From Bifidobacterium breve (lineage in GTDB: Bacteria; Actinomycetota; Acidimicrobiia; Acidimicrobiales; Ilumatobacteraceae), in the NCBI GenBank assembly GCA_945886445.1, contig CAMCZG010000017.1, positions 1 through 33,983 of the forward strand: a DNA stretch of 33,983 bases, in the 5' to 3' direction. Both the position numbers and the translations under genes were made by a program. Of this stretch, positions 23,793 to 33,368 are shown piece after piece (the first letter of the stretch is position 1; every line of letters starts with the position of its first letter). The notes beneath the pieces are model-generated. The model worked only from the letters and a program-made list of their open reading frames with translations. It was not told the origin of the DNA and ran no database searches.

Positions 23793-25190
23793 ATGGAGCA
23801 ATCACTGCCAGACCCCAATGTTGCCTTCGGCGATCATCGTTGCCCGGGCCCCAGCTACCGCGATCTCGTGTTGCGCGACGAAACTGGTGTTCCGGCGCCG
23901 GTGCTGGAAAGTGAATACCGCTATCGCGGTAGTGAACCAATTGGATTTCATCGCTACACCTCTAAAGAATTTGCTGAATTGGAATTTGAAAAAGTTTTCA
24001 TGCGGACATGGCAATGGGCATGCCGTGAAGAGCACATTCCGAACGAAGGCGATTACCACGTTTACGACGTTGGGCAACGGTCCATCATTCTCGTGCGTGA
24101 CCCTCAAGGAAAAATTCGCGCATTCAATAACTTTTGCTTGCATCGCGGAACGCAACTGAAGCCGCCTGGCGACCAAGGCAATGCAAACAGGTTCACGTGC
24201 CCTTACCACGGATGGGCGTGGTCTACCTCGGGAAAAATTGCATCGCTGCCTTGTCGATGGGACTTCCCACATTTGTCTGACGACGACCTAGAGCTACCAG
24301 AAATTTTGGTCGATACTTGGGGCGGATTCGTATTCGTCAATTTTGACCCCACTGCTCAACCGCTAAATGAATACCTTGGCGTCGTGCCAAACCATTTTCA
24401 AGGTGCCTGGGATCTCTCGAAGCGCTACGTGGAACTGCATATTAAAAAGCGCTTGCCGTGCAACTGGAAAGCGGCGATGTGTGCATTCTTAGAGGCATAC
24501 CACGTGTACAAAACGCACCCACAAGGTTTGCGTGCAACAGGCGATGCCAATGCGCAATACGACGTGTTTGGCGAGCATGTTTCTCGCTTTATGCATACAT
24601 CGGGCACACAAAGCCCTCACGTAGCAGCGGAGCAGACGGAGCAAGAAATTTTAGACTTCCTTCTTGGTCGTCGCTTCGCAGGCCTAGAGGGACGTCCAAT
24701 TGTTCCGGAAGGCAAAACCGCGCGCGATGTGTATTACAAGATTTCTAACGAGCAATTAGCAAATAAATACGGAAGTGACTACTCGGAATTTAAAGTTGCA
24801 GACTCTATTGATTCCATTGAATATTTTGTATTTCCCAATGGATTCTTTTTCCCGGGTGCTCGCATTTGCATTAACTATCGCTTTCTTCCCAACCCAGATA
24901 ATCCAGACGAATGCACATTTGATTTACTCTTCCTGCGTTTGCCGGCTGTTGGGCAACCTGCACCTGCTCCTGCCAAACCATATTTCCTCGATATCAACGA
25001 TAGTTATACAACTGCCCCTGGAATGGACCCTGGTCTTGGCGGAGTATTCGACCAAGACACCGACAACATGATTTCACAAACGCGCGGTTTCAAGGGGAGT
25101 ATGCGCACGGCAGAAACGCTTGGGAACTACCAAGAAATTCGTGCTCGTCACTTGCATCAAACCATCGACGAGTACATGGCGCGGCCTTAA
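23793..25190 (+). CDS. Rieske ring-hydroxylating oxygenase, alpha subunit
   Basis: A 465-residue Rieske non-heme iron oxygenase. The [2Fe-2S] site is C115-L-H117 and C136-P-Y-H139 (CxH...CxxH). The mononuclear iron region is NWKAAMCAFLEAYHVYKTH, with Glu-234 as bridging acid and His-237 and His-242 as ligands; a third carboxylate is expected in FDQDTDNM near the C-terminus. Such enzymes add O2 to aromatic, steroid or amine substrates and need a separate reductase, which is not seen nearby; no beta subunit gene is present either. ATG 23793 (MEQSLPDP) is preferred over ATG 23775. A VOC gene follows after five bases. Confidence 0.92.
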   Translation: MEQSLPDPNVAFGDHRCPGPSYRDLVLRDETGVPAPVLESEYRYRGSEPIGFHRYTSKEFAELEFEKVFMRTWQWACREEHIPNEGDYHVYDVGQRSIILVRDPQGKIRAFNNFCLHRGTQLKPPGDQGNANRFTCPYHGWAWSTSGKIASLPCRWDFPHLSDDDLELPEILVDTWGGFVFVNFDPTAQPLNEYLGVVPNHFQGAWDLSKRYVELHIKKRLPCNWKAAMCAFLEAYHVYKTHPQGLRATGDANAQYDVFGEHVSRFMHTSGTQSPHVAAEQTEQEILDFLLGRRFAGLEGRPIVPEGKTARDVYYKISNEQLANKYGSDYSEFKVADSIDSIEYFVFPNGFFFPGARICINYRFLPNPDNPDECTFDLLFLRLPAVGQPAPAPAKPYFLDINDSYTTAPGMDPGLGGVFDQDTDNMISQTRGFKGSMRTAETLGNYQEIRARHLHQTIDEYMARP

Positions 25191-25195
25191 CGCAA

Positions 25196-25648
25196 ATGAC
25201 CGTGTTCCCTCGTTGGACACATATTGCTCTACCGGTACAAGACCTTGAGCGTTCGCTTGCGTGGTATCAGCGGTACACCCCACTGCGACTTTTAGATGAA
25301 CGCCACGAAGATGGCGCAGATGTTGCGTGGTTGTCGCACCCCGAAGCGGTAGAGCATCCATTTGTTTTGGTACTGGCAAGCTTGCCCGACCATCAAAAAG
25401 CGGCGCAACCACAACTCGGCCCATTTGGGCATCTAGGAATTCAGCTCGCAACGCGTGGCGAAGTAGACCTCGTTGCACAGCGGGCGCGCCTAGAGGGTTG
25501 TTTGGCTTGGGAAGCTGGAGATAACCCCTCACCCGTGGGCTATCTGTGCGCGGTGAGTGACCCCGATGGCAATGTGATTGAGTTCAGTTACGGGCAAGTG
25601 GTGTACGAAGTTGCTCACACAAAATGGGGAAACGGCTCCATTTCGTAG
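25196..25648 (+). CDS. VOC/glyoxalase superfamily protein
   Basis: A 150-residue protein of the vicinal oxygen chelate fold with two beta-alpha-beta-beta-beta units. Metal ligands are suggested by His-9 (WTHIALPVQDLERSLAWYQ), His-80 (FGHLGIQL) and the C-terminal Glu in DPDGNVIEFSYG, the usual pattern in glyoxalase and extradiol-dioxygenase relatives. It follows the Rieske oxygenase by five bases, so a ring-cleavage or epimerase/lyase role in the same pathway is possible; the family is too diverse to name a reaction. Confidence 0.85.
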   Translation: MTVFPRWTHIALPVQDLERSLAWYQRYTPLRLLDERHEDGADVAWLSHPEAVEHPFVLVLASLPDHQKAAQPQLGPFGHLGIQLATRGEVDLVAQRARLEGCLAWEAGDNPSPVGYLCAVSDPDGNVIEFSYGQVVYEVAHTKWGNGSIS

Positions 25649-25736
25649 AGCGTTACCCATTGTTGGCAAAGATGCTTTACTCTTTTCTTACCTACCGGCG
25701 ACATTATGGCGCAGGTACAACGTAAAGGCCAGACAA

Positions 25737-27155
25737 ATGACCCTCACCCCCCCGAACCCCCAGGATTCTCCGCATGAAGAACCGCGCTCACGCACATGGC
25801 GCGATATTCCGCCTGCTCCACCGCTGGGCTCGCCGTTGCCACCACCAACGCACTCGAGTGGTGCAGGGGCATACTCGCCCGAGGTGTCACAAAGATCGCG
25901 CAAAAAGTTGGTCAGTGCTATTGCAGGTGCGGTACTCATCGTGGCTGCTGTCGCTGTTCTGGCAGCACAAGGCGGAAATGATTCCACCGATGCAGAAAAA
26001 GCAACTACGACGACTAGCGAGACGAGTGAGAGTGCTTCAACTATTCCTGGCACCACAGTTGCCCCGGGCAACTCCTCACCTTCAGTGGGCGCTGCAGGTT
26101 CACCACAAGCAATTGCGCAAGCAGTCGGCCCAGCAGTTGTGCAAATAGACGACAAAGGCAGTATTGGTAGTGGGGTCATCTACAACAAGAGTGGCCTCAT
26201 TTTGACCGCGCATCACGTAGTGGCGAATTCTTCAACAGTCACTGTGGTTTTTGCCGATGGAACAAAAGTTGAAGGGCGAGTAGTGGGGCGTCAGCCTGCA
26301 CGCGACCTCGCCGTTGTGGCAGTGACTTCTGAAAAGGAATTAACCGCAGCACAATTAGCCGACACTGCGAACTTGGCCATTGGTCAACCAGTCGTTGCAC
26401 TTGGTAGCCCATTCGGATATCAAGCATCAGTTACATCCGGCATTATCAGTGGTCTCAACCGCCAACTGAAACTGACGAATCTCACACTTACTGGCCTTAT
26501 TCAAACAGATGCTGCTATTAACCCTGGCAACTCGGGTGGCCCACTCATTGATGCATCGAACAAGGTCATCGGAATTAACACTGCAATTGCCACCGCGTCT
26601 GGTGGAAGCAACGGTGTTGGTTTTGCTGTTCCAGTAAATGATGCAAAAGAGTTGCAGGAAAAAGTTGAGGCAGCAGGCGGGGCAAAAGCGCCCACAATTG
26701 AGGCCCCAGAACTCAGCTCTTCGGATATACCTGGTTTCGATTTCCAAATGCCCGACTCGTTGAATGATTTATTCGGCGATTTGTTTAAACAATTTAATGA
26801 TCCGGGGACCGATGGGGGAACGGGAAACAATGGCAGTGCACCCCAGAAGAACACGGGTTTTTTAGAGGTCAATCCAATGCCATCTGGTTGGTCGCAAGTG
26901 GGTGATTCCTCATTTTTAAATAACACCCCAACCGGTGAAGAAGGTGTGCACAGCATCACGCTCATTGGCCCCAGTGGACAAGTAAATGTTTCCGGCACAA
27001 AGGGTTCACGTAGCTCTCAAGTTGCCGAGCAGTACAAAGGAAATGGAATAGTGCGCAAGATTGGCGAAGACATCACAGTTGTTGTTGAAGGTTTTGGGGA
27101 TGTGTCGAGCAAAGACTTAAAGACCATTGCCGATGCCGTGAAAGAAAAGAAGTAA
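25737..27155 (+). CDS. membrane-anchored S1C (HtrA/DegP-like) serine protease
   Basis: A 472-residue trypsin-like protease. The N-terminus is cytoplasmic and proline-rich (PPAPPLGSPLPPP), followed by one membrane helix (about 58-77), a Thr/Ser-rich linker, then the catalytic domain with His-160 (LTAHHVV), Asp-190 (ARDLAVVAV) and Ser-266 (NPGNSGGPL). HtrA proteins end with a PDZ domain; here the approximately 130 C-terminal residues contain an acidic DIPGFDFQMPDSLNDLFGDL segment and an unrecognised beta domain (GFLEVNPMPSGWS onward). ATG 25737 follows AAAGG by eight bases; an open frame upstream is not family-like. It is four bases ahead of the MoxR gene. Confidence 0.9.
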   Translation: MTLTPPNPQDSPHEEPRSRTWRDIPPAPPLGSPLPPPTHSSGAGAYSPEVSQRSRKKLVSAIAGAVLIVAAVAVLAAQGGNDSTDAEKATTTTSETSESASTIPGTTVAPGNSSPSVGAAGSPQAIAQAVGPAVVQIDDKGSIGSGVIYNKSGLILTAHHVVANSSTVTVVFADGTKVEGRVVGRQPARDLAVVAVTSEKELTAAQLADTANLAIGQPVVALGSPFGYQASVTSGIISGLNRQLKLTNLTLTGLIQTDAAINPGNSGGPLIDASNKVIGINTAIATASGGSNGVGFAVPVNDAKELQEKVEAAGGAKAPTIEAPELSSSDIPGFDFQMPDSLNDLFGDLFKQFNDPGTDGGTGNNGSAPQKNTGFLEVNPMPSGWSQVGDSSFLNNTPTGEEGVHSITLIGPSGQVNVSGTKGSRSSQVAEQYKGNGIVRKIGEDITVVVEGFGDVSSKDLKTIADAVKEKK

Positions 27156-27159
27156 TCAC

Positions 27160-28113
27160 GTGAGCGATCAACTCAATGTATTAAAAAATGAATTGGCACA
27201 CCATGTAGTAGGCCAAGAGCGAGTCATTGAACGGCTCATCGTGTCGTTGCTTGCCAATGGGCATTGCCTCTTAGAAGGTGTTCCGGGTGTCGGGAAAACA
27301 ATGATGACTTCAACACTCGCGCAAATGGTGGGTGGAACCTTCTCGCGTATTCAGTTCACGCCAGACCTTTTGCCTTCTGACATTGTCGGAACACGTATTT
27401 ATCGTGCATCAAAAGAGTCATTTGATATTGAGCTCGGCCCTATTTTCGCCAACTTCGTTTTGGCCGATGAAATTAACCGCGCACCGGCAAAAGTGCAGTC
27501 GGCATTGCTGGAAGTAATGGCTGAGCGCCAAGTCACCATTGGTGGAGTCAGCACAAAACTTGCACTGCCGTTTATGGTTCTTGCAACACAGAACCCCATT
27601 GAGCAAGAAGGCGTGTACCTACTGCCCGAAGCGCAGCGCGACCGCTTCCTCATGCGTGTTCCGGTTGATTATCCAACTCTTGCAGAAGAGCATGAAATTG
27701 CACGTCGTAGTTCCACGCCATCTCGCACTCCACAACAAGTGCTGTCGATCGATGAATTGGTGTCGTTGCAACTACAAGCAAATGCGCTACCGGTTCCTGA
27801 CGCGGTGCAAGACTATGCAGTGCGTTTGGTTATGGCCACACGTAACCCCCGTGAATTTGGGTTCGACTCGCTCGATGGTTGGTTGTCTTTTGGTGCAAGT
27901 CCTCGTGCAACAATCGGCTTACTTGCTGCCGGTCGCGGCTTGGCCCTGATGCGCAAACGCAGTGTGGTGCAGGTGCAAGACATTTACGACATCGCCTATG
28001 ACGTACTCAACCACAGGCTTGTTTTGTCGTGGGATGCAGTGACTCGTGGAGCATCGGTAGATGAATTCATTGTTGCGCTGCTCGAGCGAGTGCTCGCACC
28101 TGTGGGTTGGTGA
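27160..28113 (+). CDS. MoxR-type AAA+ ATPase
   Basis: A 317-residue AAA+ chaperone-like ATPase. Walker A is GVPGVGKT (40-47), Walker B LADEINRAP (Asp-103, Glu-104), sensor 1 MVLATQNPIEQEG, and arginine fingers in QRDRFLMRV. MoxR proteins help assemble or activate a partner with a VWA domain. The start is GTG at 27160. It is directly followed by DUF58 and VWA genes, the normal MoxR neighbours, and preceded by a serine protease. Confidence 0.95.
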   Translation: MSDQLNVLKNELAHHVVGQERVIERLIVSLLANGHCLLEGVPGVGKTMMTSTLAQMVGGTFSRIQFTPDLLPSDIVGTRIYRASKESFDIELGPIFANFVLADEINRAPAKVQSALLEVMAERQVTIGGVSTKLALPFMVLATQNPIEQEGVYLLPEAQRDRFLMRVPVDYPTLAEEHEIARRSSTPSRTPQQVLSIDELVSLQLQANALPVPDAVQDYAVRLVMATRNPREFGFDSLDGWLSFGASPRATIGLLAAGRGLALMRKRSVVQVQDIYDIAYDVLNHRLVLSWDAVTRGASVDEFIVALLERVLAPVGW

Positions 28114-28114
28114 C

Positions 28115-28999
28115 ATGGCGCTTTCTGCTCCACCGCGATTACCGCCATCGCTACTTCCTGTCAGTAGAAGAATCTCGGGGCTTTTGCACGGTGACTATTC
28201 CGGGCTCTTGCACCGTGCGGGTTCAGAAATTGGTGACACGCGTAGGTATATGGAGGGCGATGATGTTCGTCGCATCGATTGGCCTGCGACTGCTCGTACC
28301 AATGAAACACAGGTGCACGACACTATTGCCGACCATGAGTTAGAAGCGTGGCTAGTGGTAGATACTTCAGCCAGCATGAAGTTTGGAACAGGAAAAATAA
28401 CAAAAGCACAGATGGCTAGTGATGTAGCAGGGGCCTTTGGCTATCTCATTTCGCATACGGGAAATCGGTTGGGTTGCATCACGACCGCACGCTCTGGCGA
28501 ATCGCTCATGCCACGTAGCGGCACGCATCAACTTGCGCAGGTGCTGGGAAGACTGGCAAAGAACAATGACGATGCTGGAAGCTTGACACAAGCGTTGGAA
28601 AAATGTTTGTCGGCAAGTACGCGCCGCGGTCTTGTAGTTGTGGTTTCCGACTTTTTCGACGAATCACCTTGGCAAAATGCGATGTCGCAACTTGCGCAAA
28701 AACATGATGTCATCGCAGTTGCAGTTTCCGATCGCCGTGAACATGAGTTCCAAGATGTTGGAATAGTTGAGTTTCGCGATGCTGAAACCGCTAAAACGCT
28801 TCGCGTTGACACCTCACAAAAGGAGTGGCGAAACAATTTCGCTACCTCTGCACAGCAGCGACATCAGAAAATCGCTAACGATGTTCGCCTGGCGCGCGCC
28901 GACGGATTGTCGCTGTGTGCCGATGAAGATTGGGTCGCACAGCTTGCAACTTTTCTGCGCACACGAAAGCGGCGCTTAGCAATGGGGCATCGTCGATGA
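28115..28999 (+). CDS. DUF58 domain protein
   Basis: A 294-residue DUF58 protein. The hallmark RRYMEGDDVRRIDWPATAR lies near residues 44-62. A following VWA-like region has DTSASMKFG (DxSxS) and VVVVSDFFDE. The first part has LLPVSRRISGLLHGDYSGL, another family hallmark. The partner function is probably with the MoxR ATPase. ATG 28115 starts one base after the MoxR stop, and the TGA overlaps the start of the VWA gene (ATGA), so the three are one operon. The role in stress or envelope assembly is inferred. Confidence 0.92.
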   Translation: MALSAPPRLPPSLLPVSRRISGLLHGDYSGLLHRAGSEIGDTRRYMEGDDVRRIDWPATARTNETQVHDTIADHELEAWLVVDTSASMKFGTGKITKAQMASDVAGAFGYLISHTGNRLGCITTARSGESLMPRSGTHQLAQVLGRLAKNNDDAGSLTQALEKCLSASTRRGLVVVVSDFFDESPWQNAMSQLAQKHDVIAVAVSDRREHEFQDVGIVEFRDAETAKTLRVDTSQKEWRNNFATSAQQRHQKIANDVRLARADGLSLCADEDWVAQLATFLRTRKRRLAMGHRR

Positions 29000-29955
29000 T
29001 TGCGCTCTATTTGCTTGAGCCATGGCGACTTTTGCTGCTCGTTATACCCGCAATACTTCTTGCGCTCATCTATCTGTCGGGAAAGAAACGATCTGAATCT
29101 GCAGTTTCATTCAGTGCGCTCGGCATGTTGGAGGGTTTGGTAGAAAAGCCTCGGAAGTGGAAGAGCGCTACGCCAGCAGTACTTGTGGTGTTGGCTCTAC
29201 TCTTTGGCGTGTTTGGGTTTGCCCGCCCTGCAACCAATGGAATTGATGCGGGCAGCAAGGCAGTGGTGGTACTAGTCATCGACGTGTCGTTGTCAATGAG
29301 CGCTACTGACGTAGAGCCATCGCGAATTGAAGTTGCAAAAGATGCGGCACTGCGCTTTGTTGCAAAAGCACCCAGCAACACACTCATTGGCGTTGTGGCA
29401 TTCGATAGCAATGCGCGGCAAATTATTGCTGCGACCGACAACAAAGCAGCCATTTCGCGAGTGGTAACCGCCCTTCAGCCCGGAACGGGTACAGCGATTG
29501 GTGAAGCCATTTATGCAGCTCTCGACACCATTTCGTCAGCCGTCGACCCAAGTGGCGATACGAAAAACGCCGGCACCATTATTTTGCTGTCAGATGGAAC
29601 CACAACAACGGGGCGCCCCGACACAGAAGCAGCCGCAGAGGCCCAATCACTCGGTGTGAAAATCAACACCATCGCATTTGGTACACAAGATGGAACGGTG
29701 ACAACTCCCGATGGACAAGTGGTACCTGTACCGCCCGACGAGCAAGCACTCAGCAATATTGCTGATATTGCTCGTGGTAAGTCATTTACTGCAGCGACCG
29801 CTAAAGACCTGCAGGCAATTTACGATTCGCTCAGCGAAGCCGTTGTGCGTAAAACAAATGTTCACGAACACGGCGATATTTTGACAATGCTGAGCTTGCT
29901 CGCGATGTTCGCTGCTTCTGTTTTGTCATTGCGATGGTTCCGCCGCATTATTTGA
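28996..29955 (+). CDS. VWA-domain membrane protein (BatA-like)
   Basis: A 319-residue protein with two N-terminal membrane helices (about 8-27 and 60-76), an extracellular von Willebrand factor A domain and a C-terminal helix (about 297-315). The metal-binding MIDAS is D96-V-S-L-S100, with GTGTAIGEAI and LLSDGTTTTG providing the later Thr and Asp. The starting ELLEPWRLLLL-type sequence (MIALYLLEPW) is common to BatA/BatB-type proteins. ATG 28996 overlaps the DUF58 stop by four bases. It is the likely client or anchor of the MoxR/DUF58 system. Confidence 0.93.
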   Translation: MIALYLLEPWRLLLLVIPAILLALIYLSGKKRSESAVSFSALGMLEGLVEKPRKWKSATPAVLVVLALLFGVFGFARPATNGIDAGSKAVVVLVIDVSLSMSATDVEPSRIEVAKDAALRFVAKAPSNTLIGVVAFDSNARQIIAATDNKAAISRVVTALQPGTGTAIGEAIYAALDTISSAVDPSGDTKNAGTIILLSDGTTTTGRPDTEAAAEAQSLGVKINTIAFGTQDGTVTTPDGQVVPVPPDEQALSNIADIARGKSFTAATAKDLQAIYDSLSEAVVRKTNVHEHGDILTMLSLLAMFAASVLSLRWFRRII

Positions 29956-29971
29956 GCACTAATCTTCAACG

Positions 29972-31120
29972 ATGAGCATCGCTGATTTCCTCAACAGTGT
30001 TGATATAGCTCATTTCAATTCACCAGAAGAATTTTGGGAACGGCTTCACGGCCTGCCAAATAAAGATACTGCAGTTATTGCAAGAGCTATTTTTGAAGAG
30101 CGCCAGTCTGGTCGGGTGGACCCGGTGCACTCGGCATTCTTTTTTGAATCGCTGGAAAATAGCCAGTTCTTCCACAACGTGGTTTCACCGTATCTCGACG
30201 CTCTATTGCACGAACTTGATGCAAATCAACTTCCACCAGGCGACATTTTGGAATTGGGAAGTGGTGCTGGCGTTGTCGCATGCTTTCTAGCGCAGAAGTA
30301 CCCAGAAAAAAAAGTTGTAGGAATCGACCTCCTTCCCGACGTAGTGGCAACGGCACAAAAACTCGCACAGCTGCTGGGGCTTTCCAATGTTGAATTCCAT
30401 CAGCAAGAAATTGCAGGTCTCCGGTTAGGGAAAACATTTGGCTGTGTTCTTTCGGTGGCTCTACGTGAAGAGATGTCGTCCGGACGGCAGGGTTCATTTG
30501 GCTATTTTTCTGCAATTGCCGAACTTCCGCATGCGCTCACCGCAACATCATCGCCATTATCGCATTGTGTTGCTCAGCACCTTGCTACCGATGGTTTGTA
30601 CGTATCGCTAGAGCGATGCCACGACGTTGCCTCTATTGCCTCGTGGGTAGGCGAAATGCAATCGGAAGGAATATCTCCCTCGCTCGAACACAGCAAGATG
30701 CTCATCTTTACTGGCGTACTTACTGGGGCTGAGAAGATGCCTCTTTTGTTGTCTTCTCGTACCGAAGTGCGTATTGATGCAGAGTTGTTACTGCAGTGGC
30801 GTATGAGCGGTGGTAACGAAATGCAAAGCGATGAACTTGCCGTGGAATCTCGCATCTATTCCCAACGGGCTTGGCGAGTGGTGAAGGCAACAGAATTTGA
30901 TATTCGTGATGAATTGGGCGATGCCGCTGTACGTGTTTATTTATTGGAGTGTGACCGCGAAGGGCTTGTGTATTTCACAACGAACCGTGGCGCTCGTGAA
31001 ATTATTTTTGAGACATCTTTTGGCGGCGCGCAAATACTGTCGAATAAGTATGAACACTTACTGGGTGAACTGACGTACAACCCCAGTGTTGTAGACGTGC
31101 GCAGTATTACTTCGTTGTAA
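29972..31120 (+). CDS. SAM-dependent methyltransferase-like protein
   Basis: A 382-residue protein with a class I methyltransferase core. Motif I is ILELGSGAGVVACFLA (about 90-105) and the acidic end of strand 2 is VVGIDLLPDVV (about 113-123). The first 90 residues are helical, and the last 130 (TEVRIDAELLLQW onward) are a beta-rich domain I do not recognise. The substrate is unknown. It begins 16 bases after the VWA gene and could be the operon's last member. Its last 14 bases overlap the convergent universal-stress gene, so transcripts would be complementary there. Confidence 0.78.
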   Translation: MSIADFLNSVDIAHFNSPEEFWERLHGLPNKDTAVIARAIFEERQSGRVDPVHSAFFFESLENSQFFHNVVSPYLDALLHELDANQLPPGDILELGSGAGVVACFLAQKYPEKKVVGIDLLPDVVATAQKLAQLLGLSNVEFHQQEIAGLRLGKTFGCVLSVALREEMSSGRQGSFGYFSAIAELPHALTATSSPLSHCVAQHLATDGLYVSLERCHDVASIASWVGEMQSEGISPSLEHSKMLIFTGVLTGAEKMPLLLSSRTEVRIDAELLLQWRMSGGNEMQSDELAVESRIYSQRAWRVVKATEFDIRDELGDAAVRVYLLECDREGLVYFTTNRGAREIIFETSFGGAQILSNKYEHLLGELTYNPSVVDVRSITSL

Positions 31121-31550
31121 CGCGGTTGTCTGGTGGAATGACCACCACGGGAACTGTTGCATGTCGCGTAACGAAATCGGCAACAGAACCCAGCAGAATG
31201 CCAGCAATGCCACTGTGTCCACGTGCACCAATAACCAACAAGTCAATATTCGGAATATTCAAAGTGTCGCGAGCATCGCCTTCAATGAGGTCGCGTTTCA
31301 ACATGACTTCATGCTCTTTGGCTAGGGGAACGAAACGCACAAATTCTGCTTCAAGCAGTTCAGTGGCAGCAGTGTCGTCAATAGTGAATGCCGTAGCAAG
31401 CTCTGTGCCATATACGTAGGGGTGCCACACGTGAACCAAAACAACAGTGTCACCTTGGCGGGAATGTTCAATTGCCCACTTCGCTGCAGCATGTGAGTTT
31501 TCGGAGCCGTCTATTCCTACTGCGATACGTTGTTTTGGGTGCTTCGACAT
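31107..31550 (-). CDS. universal stress protein (UspA family)
   Basis: A 147-residue single-domain Usp protein. Strand 1 is RIAVGIDGSENSHAAAKWAIE; the nucleotide-binding signature G-2X-G-9X-G-S is GARGHSGIAGILLGSVADFV (about 108-127), so it should bind ATP. The closing strand is PVVVIPP. It lies 49 bases downstream of prfC on the same strand and overlaps the 3' end of the methyltransferase gene. A stress-adaptation role is known for the family, but the specific role is unknown. Confidence 0.93.
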   Translation of the reverse strand: MSKHPKQRIAVGIDGSENSHAAAKWAIEHSRQGDTVVLVHVWHPYVYGTELATAFTIDDTAATELLEAEFVRFVPLAKEHEVMLKRDLIEGDARDTLNIPNIDLLVIGARGHSGIAGILLGSVADFVTRHATVPVVVIPPDNRVTTK

Positions 31551-31598
31551 AAGGCAAGGGTATGACGAACCCGTAAATGATGCGAGAGGAAAAAGTAC

Positions 31599-33212
31599 CT
31601 ATTTTGACGTGTCGGTATCGGCCAAAATAGGGGTCAGAGTGAGCTCTGGTTCGTCGGCTTCTAAGCGTTGCAAGCGATATTTGTTCTCAAAGAGGGCAAC
31701 AAGAGCATTGTCGCCTCGCCTTAAAATGCGAATGCCGCCAATGCGACGCAAGCGGTCGACGCTCTTCTCGTCGGTAATACGTATGGCCTGGTAAATAGCC
31801 GGGTTTACCTCAACGGGCGAATTAAATTCGCTGGCGAGTCGGTAAGCAAAAACTTCAATTTGCAGTGCTCCAACAGCAGCCAAAATGGGTTCAGAGTCGG
31901 CAAGGTCGGGGTCGCGCAACACTTGCACAACGCCCTCCTCATCGAGTTGCGCAAGACCTCGGCGGAATTGCTTCACACGACCACCATCGGTGGGGCGAGC
32001 AGTAGCAAAAACCTCTGGGGCAAACCGAGGAACGCCAGGGTAGGTAACAGGGCTACTGGCAAAAATAGTGTCGCCAATTTGTAAGCCAGCGGCGTTAATG
32101 AGACCAATGATGTCGCCAGGGTAGGCAACTTCAATTGTTTCGCGGTCGGCACCGAATGCTGTTGTTGCGTATTTCGTGCTCACGGGTTTTGTGGTGCGCG
32201 AACAGGTTGCGTCCATACCGCGCGTGAACTCGCCAGAGCAGACCCGAGCAAAAGCCAAACGGTCGCGGTGGTTAGGGTCCATGTTCGCTTGCACTTTGAA
32301 AACAAAAGCAGAAAAAGGTGTGGCAAGCGCGCGGTCATTTCCATCAATGTCGGTACGTGGCTTAGGCGCAGGTGCAATATCAATAACGGCATCAAGCAAC
32401 ATGCGTACACCGAAGTTGGTGAGTGCCGAGCCAACGAAAACAGGAGTTGATTCACCGGCAAGGAAAGACTCAACATCTACGTCTGCCTCAATAGCATCGA
32501 GCAACGAGCAGCTTTCCAGCGCAGTTGTCCATGCGGCACCTTCTTCTTCGGCAGCACGATCTACAGGAATAATTTCTTCAGGAGCTAATGAAGAACCACG
32601 GGCCGTGCGGGTAAAACGAATGTATTCACCAGTGCGTCTATCAATAACGCCGCGGAAGTCGCCAGGAATGCCCACGGGCCATGTTGCTGGAGTTGGGCGC
32701 AACCCAATTTGTTTTTCCACTTCGTCAAGAAGCTCGAATGGGTCTCGCCCGGGGCGGTCGAACTTATTGAAGAAAGTAATAACAGGCAAGTTGCGTGAGC
32801 GACACACTTGGAAAAGTTTCAGCGTTTGTGGCTCAATACCTTTAGCAGTATCGAGCACCATGATGACCGCGTCAACGGCAGCTAGTACGCGGTAAGTGTC
32901 TTCTGAGAAGTCTTTGTGCCCAGGCGTATCGAGCAAGTTGAACACGTGATCGCGATAGGGAAACTGCAAAACGGCTGACGAGATGGAAATGCCACGCTGC
33001 CGCTCAATATCCATCCAGTCAGAAGTAGATGCCTTACGGTCGCCGCGGTTATGAACAGCACCTGCTTCTTGCACGGCGCCCGCATACAACAGGAACTTCT
33101 CGGTGAGAGTGGTTTTACCGGCGTCGGGGTGGCTGATAATGGCAAAAGTACGCCGGCGGGTGGCTTCAAGGGCAATGTCGCCGGTGGCGATGTTGGGGGC
33201 AAGATTTTCCAT
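31599..33212 (-). CDS. prfC: peptide chain release factor 3
   Basis: A 537-residue translational GTPase that releases RF1/RF2 from the ribosome after termination. G1 is SHPDAGKTT, the switch region QRGISISSAVLQF, G3 DTPGHKDF and G4 FFNKFDRPG; the RF3-style insert GIPGDFRGVIDRRTGEYIRFTR distinguishes it from elongation factor G. Length is close to the E. coli protein (529). ATG 33210-33212 (MENLAPN) is preferred over an in-frame upstream ATG at 33239. The next gene, thioredoxin, diverges across 156 bases. Confidence 0.95.
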   Translation of the reverse strand: MENLAPNIATGDIALEATRRRTFAIISHPDAGKTTLTEKFLLYAGAVQEAGAVHNRGDRKASTSDWMDIERQRGISISSAVLQFPYRDHVFNLLDTPGHKDFSEDTYRVLAAVDAVIMVLDTAKGIEPQTLKLFQVCRSRNLPVITFFNKFDRPGRDPFELLDEVEKQIGLRPTPATWPVGIPGDFRGVIDRRTGEYIRFTRTARGSSLAPEEIIPVDRAAEEEGAAWTTALESCSLLDAIEADVDVESFLAGESTPVFVGSALTNFGVRMLLDAVIDIAPAPKPRTDIDGNDRALATPFSAFVFKVQANMDPNHRDRLAFARVCSGEFTRGMDATCSRTTKPVSTKYATTAFGADRETIEVAYPGDIIGLINAAGLQIGDTIFASSPVTYPGVPRFAPEVFATARPTDGGRVKQFRRGLAQLDEEGVVQVLRDPDLADSEPILAAVGALQIEVFAYRLASEFNSPVEVNPAIYQAIRITDEKSVDRLRRIGGIRILRRGDNALVALFENKYRLQRLEADEPELTLTPILADTDTSK

Positions 33213-33368
33213 AGCAAACGCCGCGAGGCAGTGGTTCAACCTACCGTCAACTCGCTACTTCCCTGACACCTCAGGAGGTATATACGGCTCGACATATTGC
33301 AGGAAATGCTGAAGAAGATCACCAAGTAATATGTAGAAAACCAACAACCCAAAGAAAAGCAGAGAGCC

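Noticed and set aside
32176-32895. 239-codon open frame on the plus strand inside prfC
   Set aside because: Antisense to a clear release factor 3, Ser/Arg-rich, without a start context or homology.
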